Source: Paenibacillus physcomitrellae (lineage in GTDB: Bacteria > Bacillota > Bacilli > Paenibacillales > Paenibacillaceae). Taken from it: a DNA stretch of 64,000 nt. Positions 34,261 through 41,981 of the stretch are shown one piece after another. Position 1 is the first letter of the stretch. Each line of letters begins with the position of its first letter. The notes under the pieces were generated by a model. That model made no database searches and was not told where the DNA came from. It saw only the letters and a program-made list of their open reading frames with translations. The DNA is taken from the NCBI RefSeq assembly GCF_002240225.1, contig NZ_CP022584.1, positions 2,108,001 to 2,172,000 on the forward strand, in the 5' to 3' direction. The translations under genes and the position numbers were made by a program.

Positions 34261-34611
34261 TTATGCTTGAGCTTTCAGCGTTTCGTGTACGGCAACGGCC
34301 TTATTCAGGAAATCTTCGATTTCGGTCCGGGATTTCCGCAGCTTGTTCACAAACCGGATCAATTCTTTGCCGCCCGAATAAGCGATAAAGCTCGGGATGC
34401 CCAAGATATTCTGTTCCCGGCTGATCTCCTCCAGCTCGTCCACATCCACCTGAATCAGTTTGAGGCGGCTTGCGTATTCCTGCTCCACCTCAGGCATAAA
34501 CGGATCGATGAATTTGCAGTCTCCGCACCAGTCGGCTTTATATACCGCCACCGTAAGACCTTCCGAACCGGTTAATTCATGGAATTGCTCCGCTGTTGTC
34601 ACTTTAAGCAT
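34261..34611 (-). CDS. Thioredoxin-like protein, CGDC active site
   Basis: The 116-residue thioredoxin-fold protein has W-C-G-D-C-K in place of the standard W-C-G-P-C-K and the cis-Pro segment G-I-P-S. The change in the active-site dipeptide points to a different redox potential or partner from TrxA at 9121. AAAGGATG precedes the ATG. No terminator was seen in the 210-bp spacer to ctaA. Confidence 0.88.
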   Translation of the reverse strand: MLKVTTAEQFHELTGSEGLTVAVYKADWCGDCKFIDPFMPEVEQEYASRLKLIQVDVDELEEISREQNILGIPSFIAYSGGKELIRFVNKLRKSRTEIEDFLNKAVAVHETLKAQA

Positions 34612-34731
34612 GCTATATCATCCTTTCCTTTATGTTTCTTTTTCTCTAAGTAGAACAAACCTTGGAGTGGAAGTCAAATCGTTTGGCCATAATGAAACTA
34701 TCAGGAAACCTACGGAAAGCGGGGGCAGTAT

Positions 34732-36081
34732 GTGAGACATTCAGAAGAACACAGGGAAGAGAAACCTTGGGACATATGGAGGCGCATCCTGCTGTCCCTG
34801 CCTAAAGCAGCCTGGCATTCGGCATCCGGCAGAGCGGTCGATTTGGCTTCGTCCGGACGGCTGCTGCTGGTCAAAAGGAACCTGGACTGGAATGAAACGG
34901 CCGCCCGTTTTGTTCGCTCCTCCCTGGAAGAACTGCTGAGAAGAAGCGGGCAGCTCGGCCGCCAGGAGCCAAGAGGCCAGAACCCTCAGAGCAGTCATCG
35001 TTCAGCCTATTTAAGCCCGGAGGACCAGGAGATTGTGGCCGATATCGAATTAGCCGTCCGCCAGAACAACCGGAACAATGTAACCCGGACTGCTGCCTAT
35101 CTCAAGCTCTACAGAGACTTTCCCGAGCTGCATTGGGCCTTCCTGGCTCATATGGTTTCCCGCAATGCGGGCTGGAACATGAGCGATCTGAAAGGCGGGC
35201 AGGCCGACCTGCTGCTGGGAGATACCGACGTTTACCGCACATACCGGTTCCTGGAACGGAGCAATGCGCTGATTTTTCAGGATGCCTATCCCCAGCTTCT
35301 GCTCTATGCGCACAGCAAACGGTTTGGCAAAAGCCTCTTCCACCTGCTCCCCCAGTTTCATGTCTCCCGGTTCATGCAGCCTTTCTGGGATTATTTCTGG
35401 CTCAGCCGGTCCAGCAGCCTGCTGGCGGTGGGGCTCATTATCAATGAACAGAATTATATTGAAAAAAGAGTGGTCAAACATCCTTTCTTCCAGCAGACGG
35501 TAACACACAAAGCGCCTTTTCTGCTCGGCGGTCTGAGCGGAGTGAACCAGGTCGTGTTTCCGTACGGCACCGTGAGTCGCAGCGGAAGAGAGCAGCCCCG
35601 GCTGGGAGGCCGGATCATGAGTCATTTCGCCGGTTTAAATGCCCGCATCCATCTGGGCAAGCATCTGTATGCCCTCTTATTCGGCTTGCCTGAGGTTCGG
35701 CTGGGAACAGAACAGTTTGCGTTTTCTATCCCTCATACCGGCTCACGGGCCGACTATTGGCCGGATCTGTTCTCTCCAAGCGCAAGGGAAGCCCGGACGT
35801 TGCCAAGACAAGGGGCGGAGCTGCTGCAGAACCGTTTCCGGCCGGACGGGACCCTGATTTATTCCCCGCCTTTGTTGGACTGCTTTGAAGATACCCCATA
35901 TGAACCGATTTCCAGAGAGGACTGGTTCCAGGACGGCTCGGCCCTTGGCGATATCCATATTCCCGTTCTCCCGCTGCTTTGCGAGATTACGGCCGGCCAC
36001 CGGATGGATATTCTGAAACGTGCCTATGTGCATGACGCCGTCGCCGGCGCGCGGAGATGGGACAAGGCGGAAAGCCAATGA
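34732..36081 (+). CDS. DUF2515 protein (YppC-like)
   Basis: The 449-residue protein resembles the DUF2515 family of Bacillales (N-V-T-R-T-x-A-Y-L, H-W-A-F-L-A-H-M-V-S-R-N, M-S-D-L-K-G). No catalytic motif is recognisable and no membrane helix is clear; function unknown. The start is a GTG preceded by GGGGGC, the ATG two bases earlier being out of frame. It is a single gene with its own terminator. Confidence 0.78.
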   Translation: MRHSEEHREEKPWDIWRRILLSLPKAAWHSASGRAVDLASSGRLLLVKRNLDWNETAARFVRSSLEELLRRSGQLGRQEPRGQNPQSSHRSAYLSPEDQEIVADIELAVRQNNRNNVTRTAAYLKLYRDFPELHWAFLAHMVSRNAGWNMSDLKGGQADLLLGDTDVYRTYRFLERSNALIFQDAYPQLLLYAHSKRFGKSLFHLLPQFHVSRFMQPFWDYFWLSRSSSLLAVGLIINEQNYIEKRVVKHPFFQQTVTHKAPFLLGGLSGVNQVVFPYGTVSRSGREQPRLGGRIMSHFAGLNARIHLGKHLYALLFGLPEVRLGTEQFAFSIPHTGSRADYWPDLFSPSAREARTLPRQGAELLQNRFRPDGTLIYSPPLLDCFEDTPYEPISREDWFQDGSALGDIHIPVLPLLCEITAGHRMDILKRAYVHDAVAGARRWDKAESQ

Positions 36082-36104
36082 ATGAACCGCGTGGGTAAAA
36101 CAAA

Positions 36105-36148
36105 AAGGCGCACACTCACCTCATGCAGGTGAATGTACGCCTTATTTT
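36105..36148 (+). terminator. Terminator of the DUF2515 gene
   Basis: AAGGCG-ACA-TCACCT pairs with AGGTGA-TGT-CGCCTT (small mismatches), followed by ATTTT. The spacer after it (36150-36240) holds several GAGCTTG repeats. Confidence 0.8.
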
Positions 36149-36258
36149 CCGTATTGCTTCAGTTGTGGGTTGAGCTTGCCCATTTATCGAGCTTGTCCGG
36201 TTGTGGAGCTTGCCTGTGGAGCTTGCTCAGGCTTGTCCAGGTTAACTTCTCTCAAGGG

Positions 36259-37893
36259 TCAGCCTTCCGAACGTTTCGCGGAACCCGGTGCGAAACGCAT
36301 GAGAGGCCGAAGCAGCCTGCGGATCGCGTTTGGATAGCTGTCCAGCTCTTCCCGGCGAATGACGCGCAGCAGAATGAGCATGACCGGATAAAGCGCAACC
36401 GTTACCCCGCCCACGATGCAGCAGGTAATGAAGAAAGCAAGCCGGTGAGGCATCACGTTGACCAGCTGAATGCCGGCTTCATTCAAACCATAACCTGCGG
36501 CAGCCAGCACGACCACCGTAACCAGGAAACCCGCCCAGCGTTTGCCCAGAATGGAGAATGGAACGATTTGTTTCAGGGAACGGATATTCAGCAGCGTGAT
36601 AACCAGGAAACAAATCCCGGTTCCGGCGATGATACCGTAAATGCCGAATACCGGAGCCAGCGCAAAGCTGACCGCCAGCTTGACCACAATCCCGATCAGC
36701 ACGTGAACCATCGATAGATTCGGTTTACCCATGCTGAGCAGAATGGCGCTGCTGGTCGACATCGTAATTTGGAAAATAGTCCCGAGCGTCAGCAGGGCAA
36801 TCATGCCGCTGCCGTCCAAAGAGCTGTACAGCAGGCCGTTGACCGAATAAGCAGCCGTACACAAAGCCAGCACGACCGGCATGCCCGTAATGACGGAGAT
36901 CCGCATCGCCAGCGTGACCTGCTTCTCCAGATAAGGCATGTCCCTCCGCGCAAACGCGCCGGAGATGATCGGGATCAGCGACGTGCTGAGCGCTATCGAT
37001 AGAATCGGCGGAATCCCGGCGATGCTTTGCGCCCGGCTGCCGAGAATGCCGAGCAGGTAAGTCGCTTGGTCAAATCCGATTTGTCCAATCAGCATCGGCT
37101 TTACAATCGAGCTGTCTATGAAATAGACGACCGGTATAGCCATGGATGACAGAACAATGGGAATAGATAATTTAAATATATTCCCATAAATCTTCATGAA
37201 AGGAAGAGGCGGCTCTCCGGTGGACAGGTCCTCCAGAGGCTGCTCCCTGTCGGTACGTTTCAACTTAAAGGCATAATACAGCATGATAGCAAAAGCACCG
37301 ATACTTCCCAGGACGCCCCCGAAGGAAGCGCCAGCGGCAACCCATTTATCCGCATACCCTGCGCTGACCATCACTAAGGCGATCCCAATCGCTGTGATAA
37401 CGCGGAGGATTTGTTCGACGATTTGGGATATCCCTCCGGCGCTCATATTGTTGCGCCCTTGGAAATACCCCCTCATCATGGCTACAGTCGGGAATAACAG
37501 CAGGGCAGGAGCGATTGCGCGAATAGCCGGCGTGGCTTCCGGAGCCGAAATTAATCTGGCGTACACCGGCGCCAGGACATACAGAAGCACAGTAATCAGA
37601 ACTCCGGTAACGGCAGCAAAAATCAGCGCAGCCTGATAGATCCGTTTAGCTTCACCCGGGCGCTGCAAAGCGTAGCGCTCGGAGACCATTTTACTAAGCG
37701 TACTCGGAATACCTGCAGTCGCAACCGTTAACAGGAGCAAATAAACCGTATTCGAAATCGTAAACGACGAATTCCCCGCAGCTCCGAAAATATGCTCAAG
37801 CGGCACCCGCTGTGCCATGCCCAGCACCCTGGCCACTAACGCGGCTACGGCCAGGATAAGCGTTCCCTTAATAAATGATTCCTTCTTAGACAA
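36259..37893 (-). CDS. MurJ/SpoVB-family lipid flippase (YtgP-like)
   Basis: The 544-residue membrane protein has about 14 helices of the MVF/MATE-like fold. Its start (S-F-I-K-G-T-L-I-L-A-V-A-A-L-V-A-R-V-L-G) and the Y-F-Q-G-R-N-N-M segment are typical of the SpoVB/YtgP polysaccharide-biosynthesis branch. Members flip lipid II or related carriers for peptidoglycan or spore cortex. The best start is a TTG at 37893 with AGAGGG eight bases upstream; a longer TTG at 37914 has no such site. The DUF456 gene lies upstream on the same strand. Confidence 0.9.
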   Translation of the reverse strand: MSKKESFIKGTLILAVAALVARVLGMAQRVPLEHIFGAAGNSSFTISNTVYLLLLTVATAGIPSTLSKMVSERYALQRPGEAKRIYQAALIFAAVTGVLITVLLYVLAPVYARLISAPEATPAIRAIAPALLLFPTVAMMRGYFQGRNNMSAGGISQIVEQILRVITAIGIALVMVSAGYADKWVAAGASFGGVLGSIGAFAIMLYYAFKLKRTDREQPLEDLSTGEPPLPFMKIYGNIFKLSIPIVLSSMAIPVVYFIDSSIVKPMLIGQIGFDQATYLLGILGSRAQSIAGIPPILSIALSTSLIPIISGAFARRDMPYLEKQVTLAMRISVITGMPVVLALCTAAYSVNGLLYSSLDGSGMIALLTLGTIFQITMSTSSAILLSMGKPNLSMVHVLIGIVVKLAVSFALAPVFGIYGIIAGTGICFLVITLLNIRSLKQIVPFSILGKRWAGFLVTVVVLAAAGYGLNEAGIQLVNVMPHRLAFFITCCIVGGVTVALYPVMLILLRVIRREELDSYPNAIRRLLRPLMRFAPGSAKRSEG

Positions 37894-37947
37894 GCAGAAT
37901 TCCCTCTTTCCCAAGTCCTCCGCCAGCGCGGAGTCTTTCTTCGGACA

Positions 37948-38439
37948 TTAAAAACTGAAGATCCAGATGAAAAATACAACGATCATGACGATTTGCAGAA
38001 TAATCTTGACCGCCATACTGCTGAACAATCCGACAACGGAGCCCACGCCGGCTTTCAGCGACTGCTTAATGCCTGCCCCCGTCAGCAGCTCGCCAATGAC
38101 CGCGCCTACAAACGGGCCAATGACCAGTCCAAAGGCTGGAATGACAAACGGGCCGATAATGGCTCCGATCGTGCTTAGCCAGACGGAAGCCTTGCTGCCG
38201 CCAAACCTTTTGACGCCCCAGGCTCCAACCAGATAATCCGCAACAAGCAGCACTACTACAATCAACGACTGCAGCGACCAGAATACCCAGCCGAAGTGCT
38301 GAAAGCCAAAAAAACCGCCATAAACAAAAAAGGCCGCGTATACGGCGACCACACCGGGCAGCACTGGAACAATCGCCCCGGCAAGTCCTGTTACAAACAA
38401 AGCGATGACTAAGATCCAGCCGATGACATCAAGCCACAT
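37948..38439 (-). CDS. DUF456 membrane protein
   Basis: The 163-residue very hydrophobic protein has about five helices with glycine-rich segments (V-I-G-P-F-V-G-A-V-I-G-E-L) typical of DUF456. Function unknown. Its ATG lies five bases after the stop codon of the HAD phosphatase gene, preceded by GAGGTG, so the two are co-transcribed. Confidence 0.88.
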   Translation of the reverse strand: MWLDVIGWILVIALFVTGLAGAIVPVLPGVVAVYAAFFVYGGFFGFQHFGWVFWSLQSLIVVVLLVADYLVGAWGVKRFGGSKASVWLSTIGAIIGPFVIPAFGLVIGPFVGAVIGELLTGAGIKQSLKAGVGSVVGLFSSMAVKIILQIVMIVVFFIWIFSF

Positions 38440-38444
38440 GTGTT

Positions 38445-39191
38445 CTACACCTCTTCGGCAAAAATAAATTTCCGGATGACTTCCGCAATTCCATCATCAT
38501 TGTTGGAAGACGTCACGTAATCCGCATTTTCTTTAACAGCCAGCTGCGCATTTCCCATGGCAACCCCGACAGCCGCTGCCTGAATGGCCGCCAGATCGTT
38601 TAAACTGTCGCCTACGGCAATCGTTTCTGACATCTCGACGCCAATCAGTTCACAGACGGTGCGAATGCCGCTGGCTTTGCTGATACCCTGCGGGTTTACC
38701 TCAAAATTCCAGGGGGCGGAATTCGTGATCTCAAGGCCTCCAATGTTCTGGAGCTCCATCAGCACTTTATGGCGAAGCTGCTCGTCATGAACGTTATAAC
38801 CAAACTTCAGCCATTCCTTCTCTTCAACGACACCCTCATACCAGTTCTCTTCATTAAATAACCCTTCAACAGAGTAAGCCCAGAACCAGATGTTAAAGGT
38901 CCGTGAAAGCTGATACATCTTCTCGACCAGCTCAGGACCCAGCAATTCCCGGTGGTACAATTCCTTCGGGTTTCTCCAGATTTCACTGCCATTCACCGTA
39001 ATCATCGGGGTATCCAGTCCAAGCTCCTCACCGAATGGCGCAGCTTCGCTGTAAGATCTTCCCGTAGACAAGCAGACATGAACGCCGGCATCCAATGCCT
39101 TATGAATCCATTTAGTCGTTTCAGGGGAAATCTGGTGGTTGTCCGTCAATAACGTCCCATCCATATCAAGCGCAAGTAAGCGGTATTTCAT
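38445..39191 (-). CDS. Cof-type HAD phosphatase
   Basis: The 248-residue protein has the HAD nucleophile motif D-M-D-G-T-L-L (8-14), the Cof-type cap, and the C-terminal G-D-S-L-N-D-L motif. Enzymes of this class hydrolyse sugar phosphates or FMN and pyridoxal phosphate; the substrate cannot be read from the sequence. GAGGAG precedes the ATG. First gene of a unit with DUF456 and probably the flippase. Confidence 0.92.
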   Translation of the reverse strand: MKYRLLALDMDGTLLTDNHQISPETTKWIHKALDAGVHVCLSTGRSYSEAAPFGEELGLDTPMITVNGSEIWRNPKELYHRELLGPELVEKMYQLSRTFNIWFWAYSVEGLFNEENWYEGVVEEKEWLKFGYNVHDEQLRHKVLMELQNIGGLEITNSAPWNFEVNPQGISKASGIRTVCELIGVEMSETIAVGDSLNDLAAIQAAAVGVAMGNAQLAVKENADYVTSSNNDDGIAEVIRKFIFAEEV

Positions 39192-39336
39192 TGGCTCATC
39201 TCCTCTATCCTATCCTTGGTCCATCTCTATATCTGTTCGCTATTTCACACGTAACGTCATTTTACCACAGGACGCTTCCAGCCACCAACCGCAACCTGCT
39301 TGCAGCCCTATTAACACGCAGCCCGTCCTGCGCCCG

Positions 39337-39420
39337 TCACAACAGAACCGCTGCGACGATCACACCAATCGTTATTTTGACACGCTGAGCCGGACTTTTT
39401 TTGGCCTGTAAAAGAGTCAT
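39337..39420 (-). CDS. Putative 27-residue membrane peptide
   Basis: Starts with ATG seven bases after a very strong GAAGGAGG. It encodes a basic N-terminal part (K-K-S-P-A-Q-R-V-K) and a hydrophobic end (I-T-I-G-V-I-V-A-A-V-L-L). This looks like a single short membrane helix. No family recognised. The strong ribosome site is the main evidence; there is no promoter I trust. Confidence 0.42.
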   Translation of the reverse strand: MTLLQAKKSPAQRVKITIGVIVAAVLL

Positions 39421-39576
39421 CGTTCTCCCTCCTTCGGAGATAGTCGGCTGAACATTTTTAGTCTTAACTTCCTACATAATATTGCTTAAGGTTAAATTTG
39501 TTGCGTGCAGGAAAAATATCTGGGCCTCAACTTGTTTACTCTACGGTTCCCGTGGATTCATTTGGCCAGCCAAAGC
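39421..39576. other. Intergenic region with no recognised feature
   Basis: AT-rich sequence between the small minus-strand peptide and the hairpin at 39577. No gene-like frame. Confidence 0.5.
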
Positions 39577-39637
39577 AAAAAGCTGCTCCCGGCGGGAACA
39601 GCTCTCAAGGAACAGTTCTCAGGAACAGCTTTTTTTT
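39577..39637 (+). terminator. Terminator-like hairpin with internal GGAACAG repeats
   Basis: AAAAAGCTGCTCC pairs with GGAACAGCTTTTT, followed by further T. The loop holds two more GGAACAG units 13-14 bp apart. It lies 90 bp before the DUF1348 gene, so it may act as a leader attenuator; a TATAAT directly follows. Confidence 0.55.
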
Positions 39638-39723
39638 ATAATCGGCGCTCTTGCGCTTCGAATGCTCCAAGCTTCTCAGGCATAAGCTGACTGTAACAAA
39701 CGGATGAAGGAGATGTACGGAAC

Positions 39724-40188
39724 ATGATGAACATTCTACTGCCGCCATTCACACAAGAGACGGCAATCGCCAAGGTCAGACTTGCTGAAGACAGCTGGAA
39801 CACCCGAAACCCGGAGCATGTCTCCCAAAGCTACACACCGGACAGCAGATGGCGTAATCGCGCCGATTTCGTGACCGGCCGGGGAGAGATTATCGCCTTT
39901 CTGCGCCGTAAATGGACCAGGGAATTGGACTACCGGCTGATCAAGGAATTATGGGCTTTCACAGATAACCGGATTGCCGTGCGTTTTGCTTATGAATGGC
40001 ATGATGACAGCGGATTCTGGTTCCGCTCTTACGGGAACGAGAACTGGGAATTTGATGCAAACGGACTCATGCGGACCCGCTACGCCTCCATCAATGACCT
40101 GCCAATCCGAGAATCCGAACGAAAATATCATTGGCCGCTCGGTCGCCGTCCTGACCATTATCCCGGGTTATCCCAGCTCGGATTGTAG
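39724..40188 (+). CDS. DUF1348 protein (SnoaL/NTF2-like fold)
   Basis: The 154-residue protein matches DUF1348 (W-N-T-R-N-P, Y-T-x-D-S-x-[15 protein letters not shown]). The family has an NTF2-like cone fold; enzymatic role unknown. AAGGAG lies 11 bases before two consecutive ATG codons. An AATCAAA-type repeat of about 50 bp follows the stop codon and no terminator was seen. Confidence 0.88.
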   Translation: MMNILLPPFTQETAIAKVRLAEDSWNTRNPEHVSQSYTPDSRWRNRADFVTGRGEIIAFLRRKWTRELDYRLIKELWAFTDNRIAVRFAYEWHDDSGFWFRSYGNENWEFDANGLMRTRYASINDLPIRESERKYHWPLGRRPDHYPGLSQLGL

Positions 40189-40250
40189 ACACGGCCTGAC
40201 AAGCAAATCAAATCAAAGCAAATCAAACGAATCAGACGAATCAAAGCTAA

Positions 40251-41741
40251 TCAGACCGAAAATTTGACGCCGGTCATCTCCTCGCTCATCTGCCAAAGCC
40301 GCTCCGCCAGTTCAGGGTCGATCGCCCAAGGGAGCACTCCGTCCAGCACCTGGGTTACACCGTCCAGTTCAAGAGATGGAACGACCTCGGCGATATCCAC
40401 ATCCAGACAATATACGCCGCCTTTGCCCTCTAATTGAGTGTTCGCGGCGCACCATACGGTCGTTGCAGCCCCCTGCTCGGCCGTCTTGTATCCATCAGGA
40501 ACGACCGTGCTGCGGTGCCCCTGATCCTCTGAAGCTCCGATGGCGTTCAGATCCTCTTCGGTCATAAAGCGGGCCAAATCGGTCAGAATCCGTCCCGGAT
40601 GGACCGAGAAGGCACGGACGCCCTGGGCATAGCCGCGCCGGTCCAGTCCGACGGCAAACAAGGCGTTGGCCGACTTGGACTGGCCATAGGCCTGCCAGCG
40701 GTCGTATTCCCGTTGTTCAAAGTTAGGGTCCTCAAAGTTAACTCCGCCAAAGCGGATCCCTCCCGAGGACAGCGATACCACCCGGGCGGCTCCCGACTGT
40801 TTGAGCGCCGGCCATAGCCTTGCCGTCAGCTGGAAGTGACCCAAATGGTTAGTGGAGAACTGGGATTCGTATCCCCGCTTGTCGCGCACCAGCGGAGCCG
40901 CCATGATACCGGCATTGTTGATGAGGATGTCCAGCGAACGCCCTGAATCCAGGAACCGCCGGGCAAAAGCATCGATAGAAGCCGGGTCCATCAAATCAAG
41001 CTCCTCCATCTCCACCCGCGGAATGCCAGCAAGTGAAGCCCGGGCTTTCTCAGGTGTGCGAACAGGCACTATTACCGCTGCGCCAGCTTCAGCCAGCACG
41101 CGGGTGGTCTCCAGACCAATGCCGGAATATCCCCCGGTCACAATGACCGTCTTGCCGGTAAGGTCACGTCCGCCAAGTGCTTCCTTGGCTGTTGTTTGTG
41201 CCCCAAAGCCCGATGAAATCGGTAGTTGGGGGGTAACGGGATAGTCGTTTACATTCAACATCGTTAAATCTCCTCCTGATTCTGTTTCTGGTTTTGTTTT
41301 TATTCCAGTTTTTATTTCAGTTTCAGCTTCCACTTCTGCTCTTGCTTCTGCTTCGCCTGTCGGCCTCCGCCCCGATTCCGACTGGCTGATCAGGTTTTGA
41401 TAACGGTTCAGCTTTAGATCGATCATTTCCAGGCTTGATTGCATATCCGCCATCAGCTGCTCAACCTTGGCCTTATGCTCCTGGAGCAGCTCCAGGCAGC
41501 TTCTGTAATTTCGGCCTCTAGCCAGCGAGATATATTGCTCAATCTCCTTGAGCGGCATGCTAGTACGCTTCAAATGAGTGATCATCACAAGGCCGTCCAG
41601 CATTTGCTGGTCGTATGCCTTCTGGCCATTCTTCTTGCGCTTCGCCGGCGGAAGCAGTCCGATCTTCTCATAATACCGGATCGTATCATAACTGAAGCCG
41701 GTATTCCGCGATAACTCCGCAATCGTATAGGTGTTTTCCAC
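40251..41741 (-). CDS. MerR-family regulator fused in frame to a short-chain dehydrogenase
   Basis: One open frame of 496 residues joins two proteins that normally are separate. Residues 1-120 are a MerR regulator (T-I-R-Y-Y-E-K-I-G-L-L-P-P, then a dimerisation helix). Residues about 120-160 are a charged Glu/Ala/Lys/Thr linker. Residues 161-496 are an SDR oxidoreductase (V-T-G-G-Y-S-G-I-G, N-N-A-G, Y-G-Q-S-K). An ATG at 41261 with AGGAGG eight bases upstream would start the SDR alone, so the gene can probably make both a fusion and a free SDR. The MerR start is a GTG at 41741 with GGAAGGAGGAG upstream. The linker DNA is a degenerate six-base repeat, which may have removed the original stop. 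Confidence 0.85.
   Translation of the reverse strand: MENTYTIAELSRNTGFSYDTIRYYEKIGLLPPAKRKKNGQKAYDQQMLDGLVMITHLKRTSMPLKEIEQYISLARGRNYRSCLELLQEHKAKVEQLMADMQSSLEMIDLKLNRYQNLISQSESGRRPTGEAEARAEVEAETEIKTGIKTKPETESGGDLTMLNVNDYPVTPQLPISSGFGAQTTAKEALGGRDLTGKTVIVTGGYSGIGLETTRVLAEAGAAVIVPVRTPEKARASLAGIPRVEMEELDLMDPASIDAFARRFLDSGRSLDILINNAGIMAAPLVRDKRGYESQFSTNHLGHFQLTARLWPALKQSGAARVVSLSSGGIRFGGVNFEDPNFEQREYDRWQAYGQSKSANALFAVGLDRRGYAQGVRAFSVHPGRILTDLARFMTEEDLNAIGASEDQGHRSTVVPDGYKTAEQGAATTVWCAANTQLEGKGGVYCLDVDIAEVVPSLELDGVTQVLDGVLPWAIDPELAERLWQMSEEMTGVKFSV
41261..41276 (-). promoter_or_regulatory. Internal ribosome binding site and start of the SDR part
   Basis: AGGAGGA (complement of 41270-41276), eight bases, ATG at 41261. 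It decides the start of an independent SDR protein within the MerR-SDR frame. Confidence 0.75.
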
Positions 41742-41904
41742 TTCCGTCTGCTCCTCCTTCCCGCTGCCTTCCCTGCCAATCGCCCACTCGCCTGCCTTGC
41801 CTTCCAATCCGCCTCAGCCCTTCCTGTCTCTTTCCACCTGCATCTTATCGTGTGGAGTTTACTCCATGTCAAGCGACCTGATACAAAAACTTTTTCATGG
41901 TTAG

Positions 41905-41940
41905 AAAAAAGAACCCCTCATCTTAATAGACGAGAGGTTC
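41905..41940 (-). terminator. Terminator of the first PBP gene
   Basis: GAACC-CTC pairs with GAG-GGTTC; the minus strand continues TTTTTTC. Confidence 0.85.
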
Positions 41941-41981
41941 CCGCTTGAAGCCTGTTTATTTCATACTCTACAGCGAAGTGA

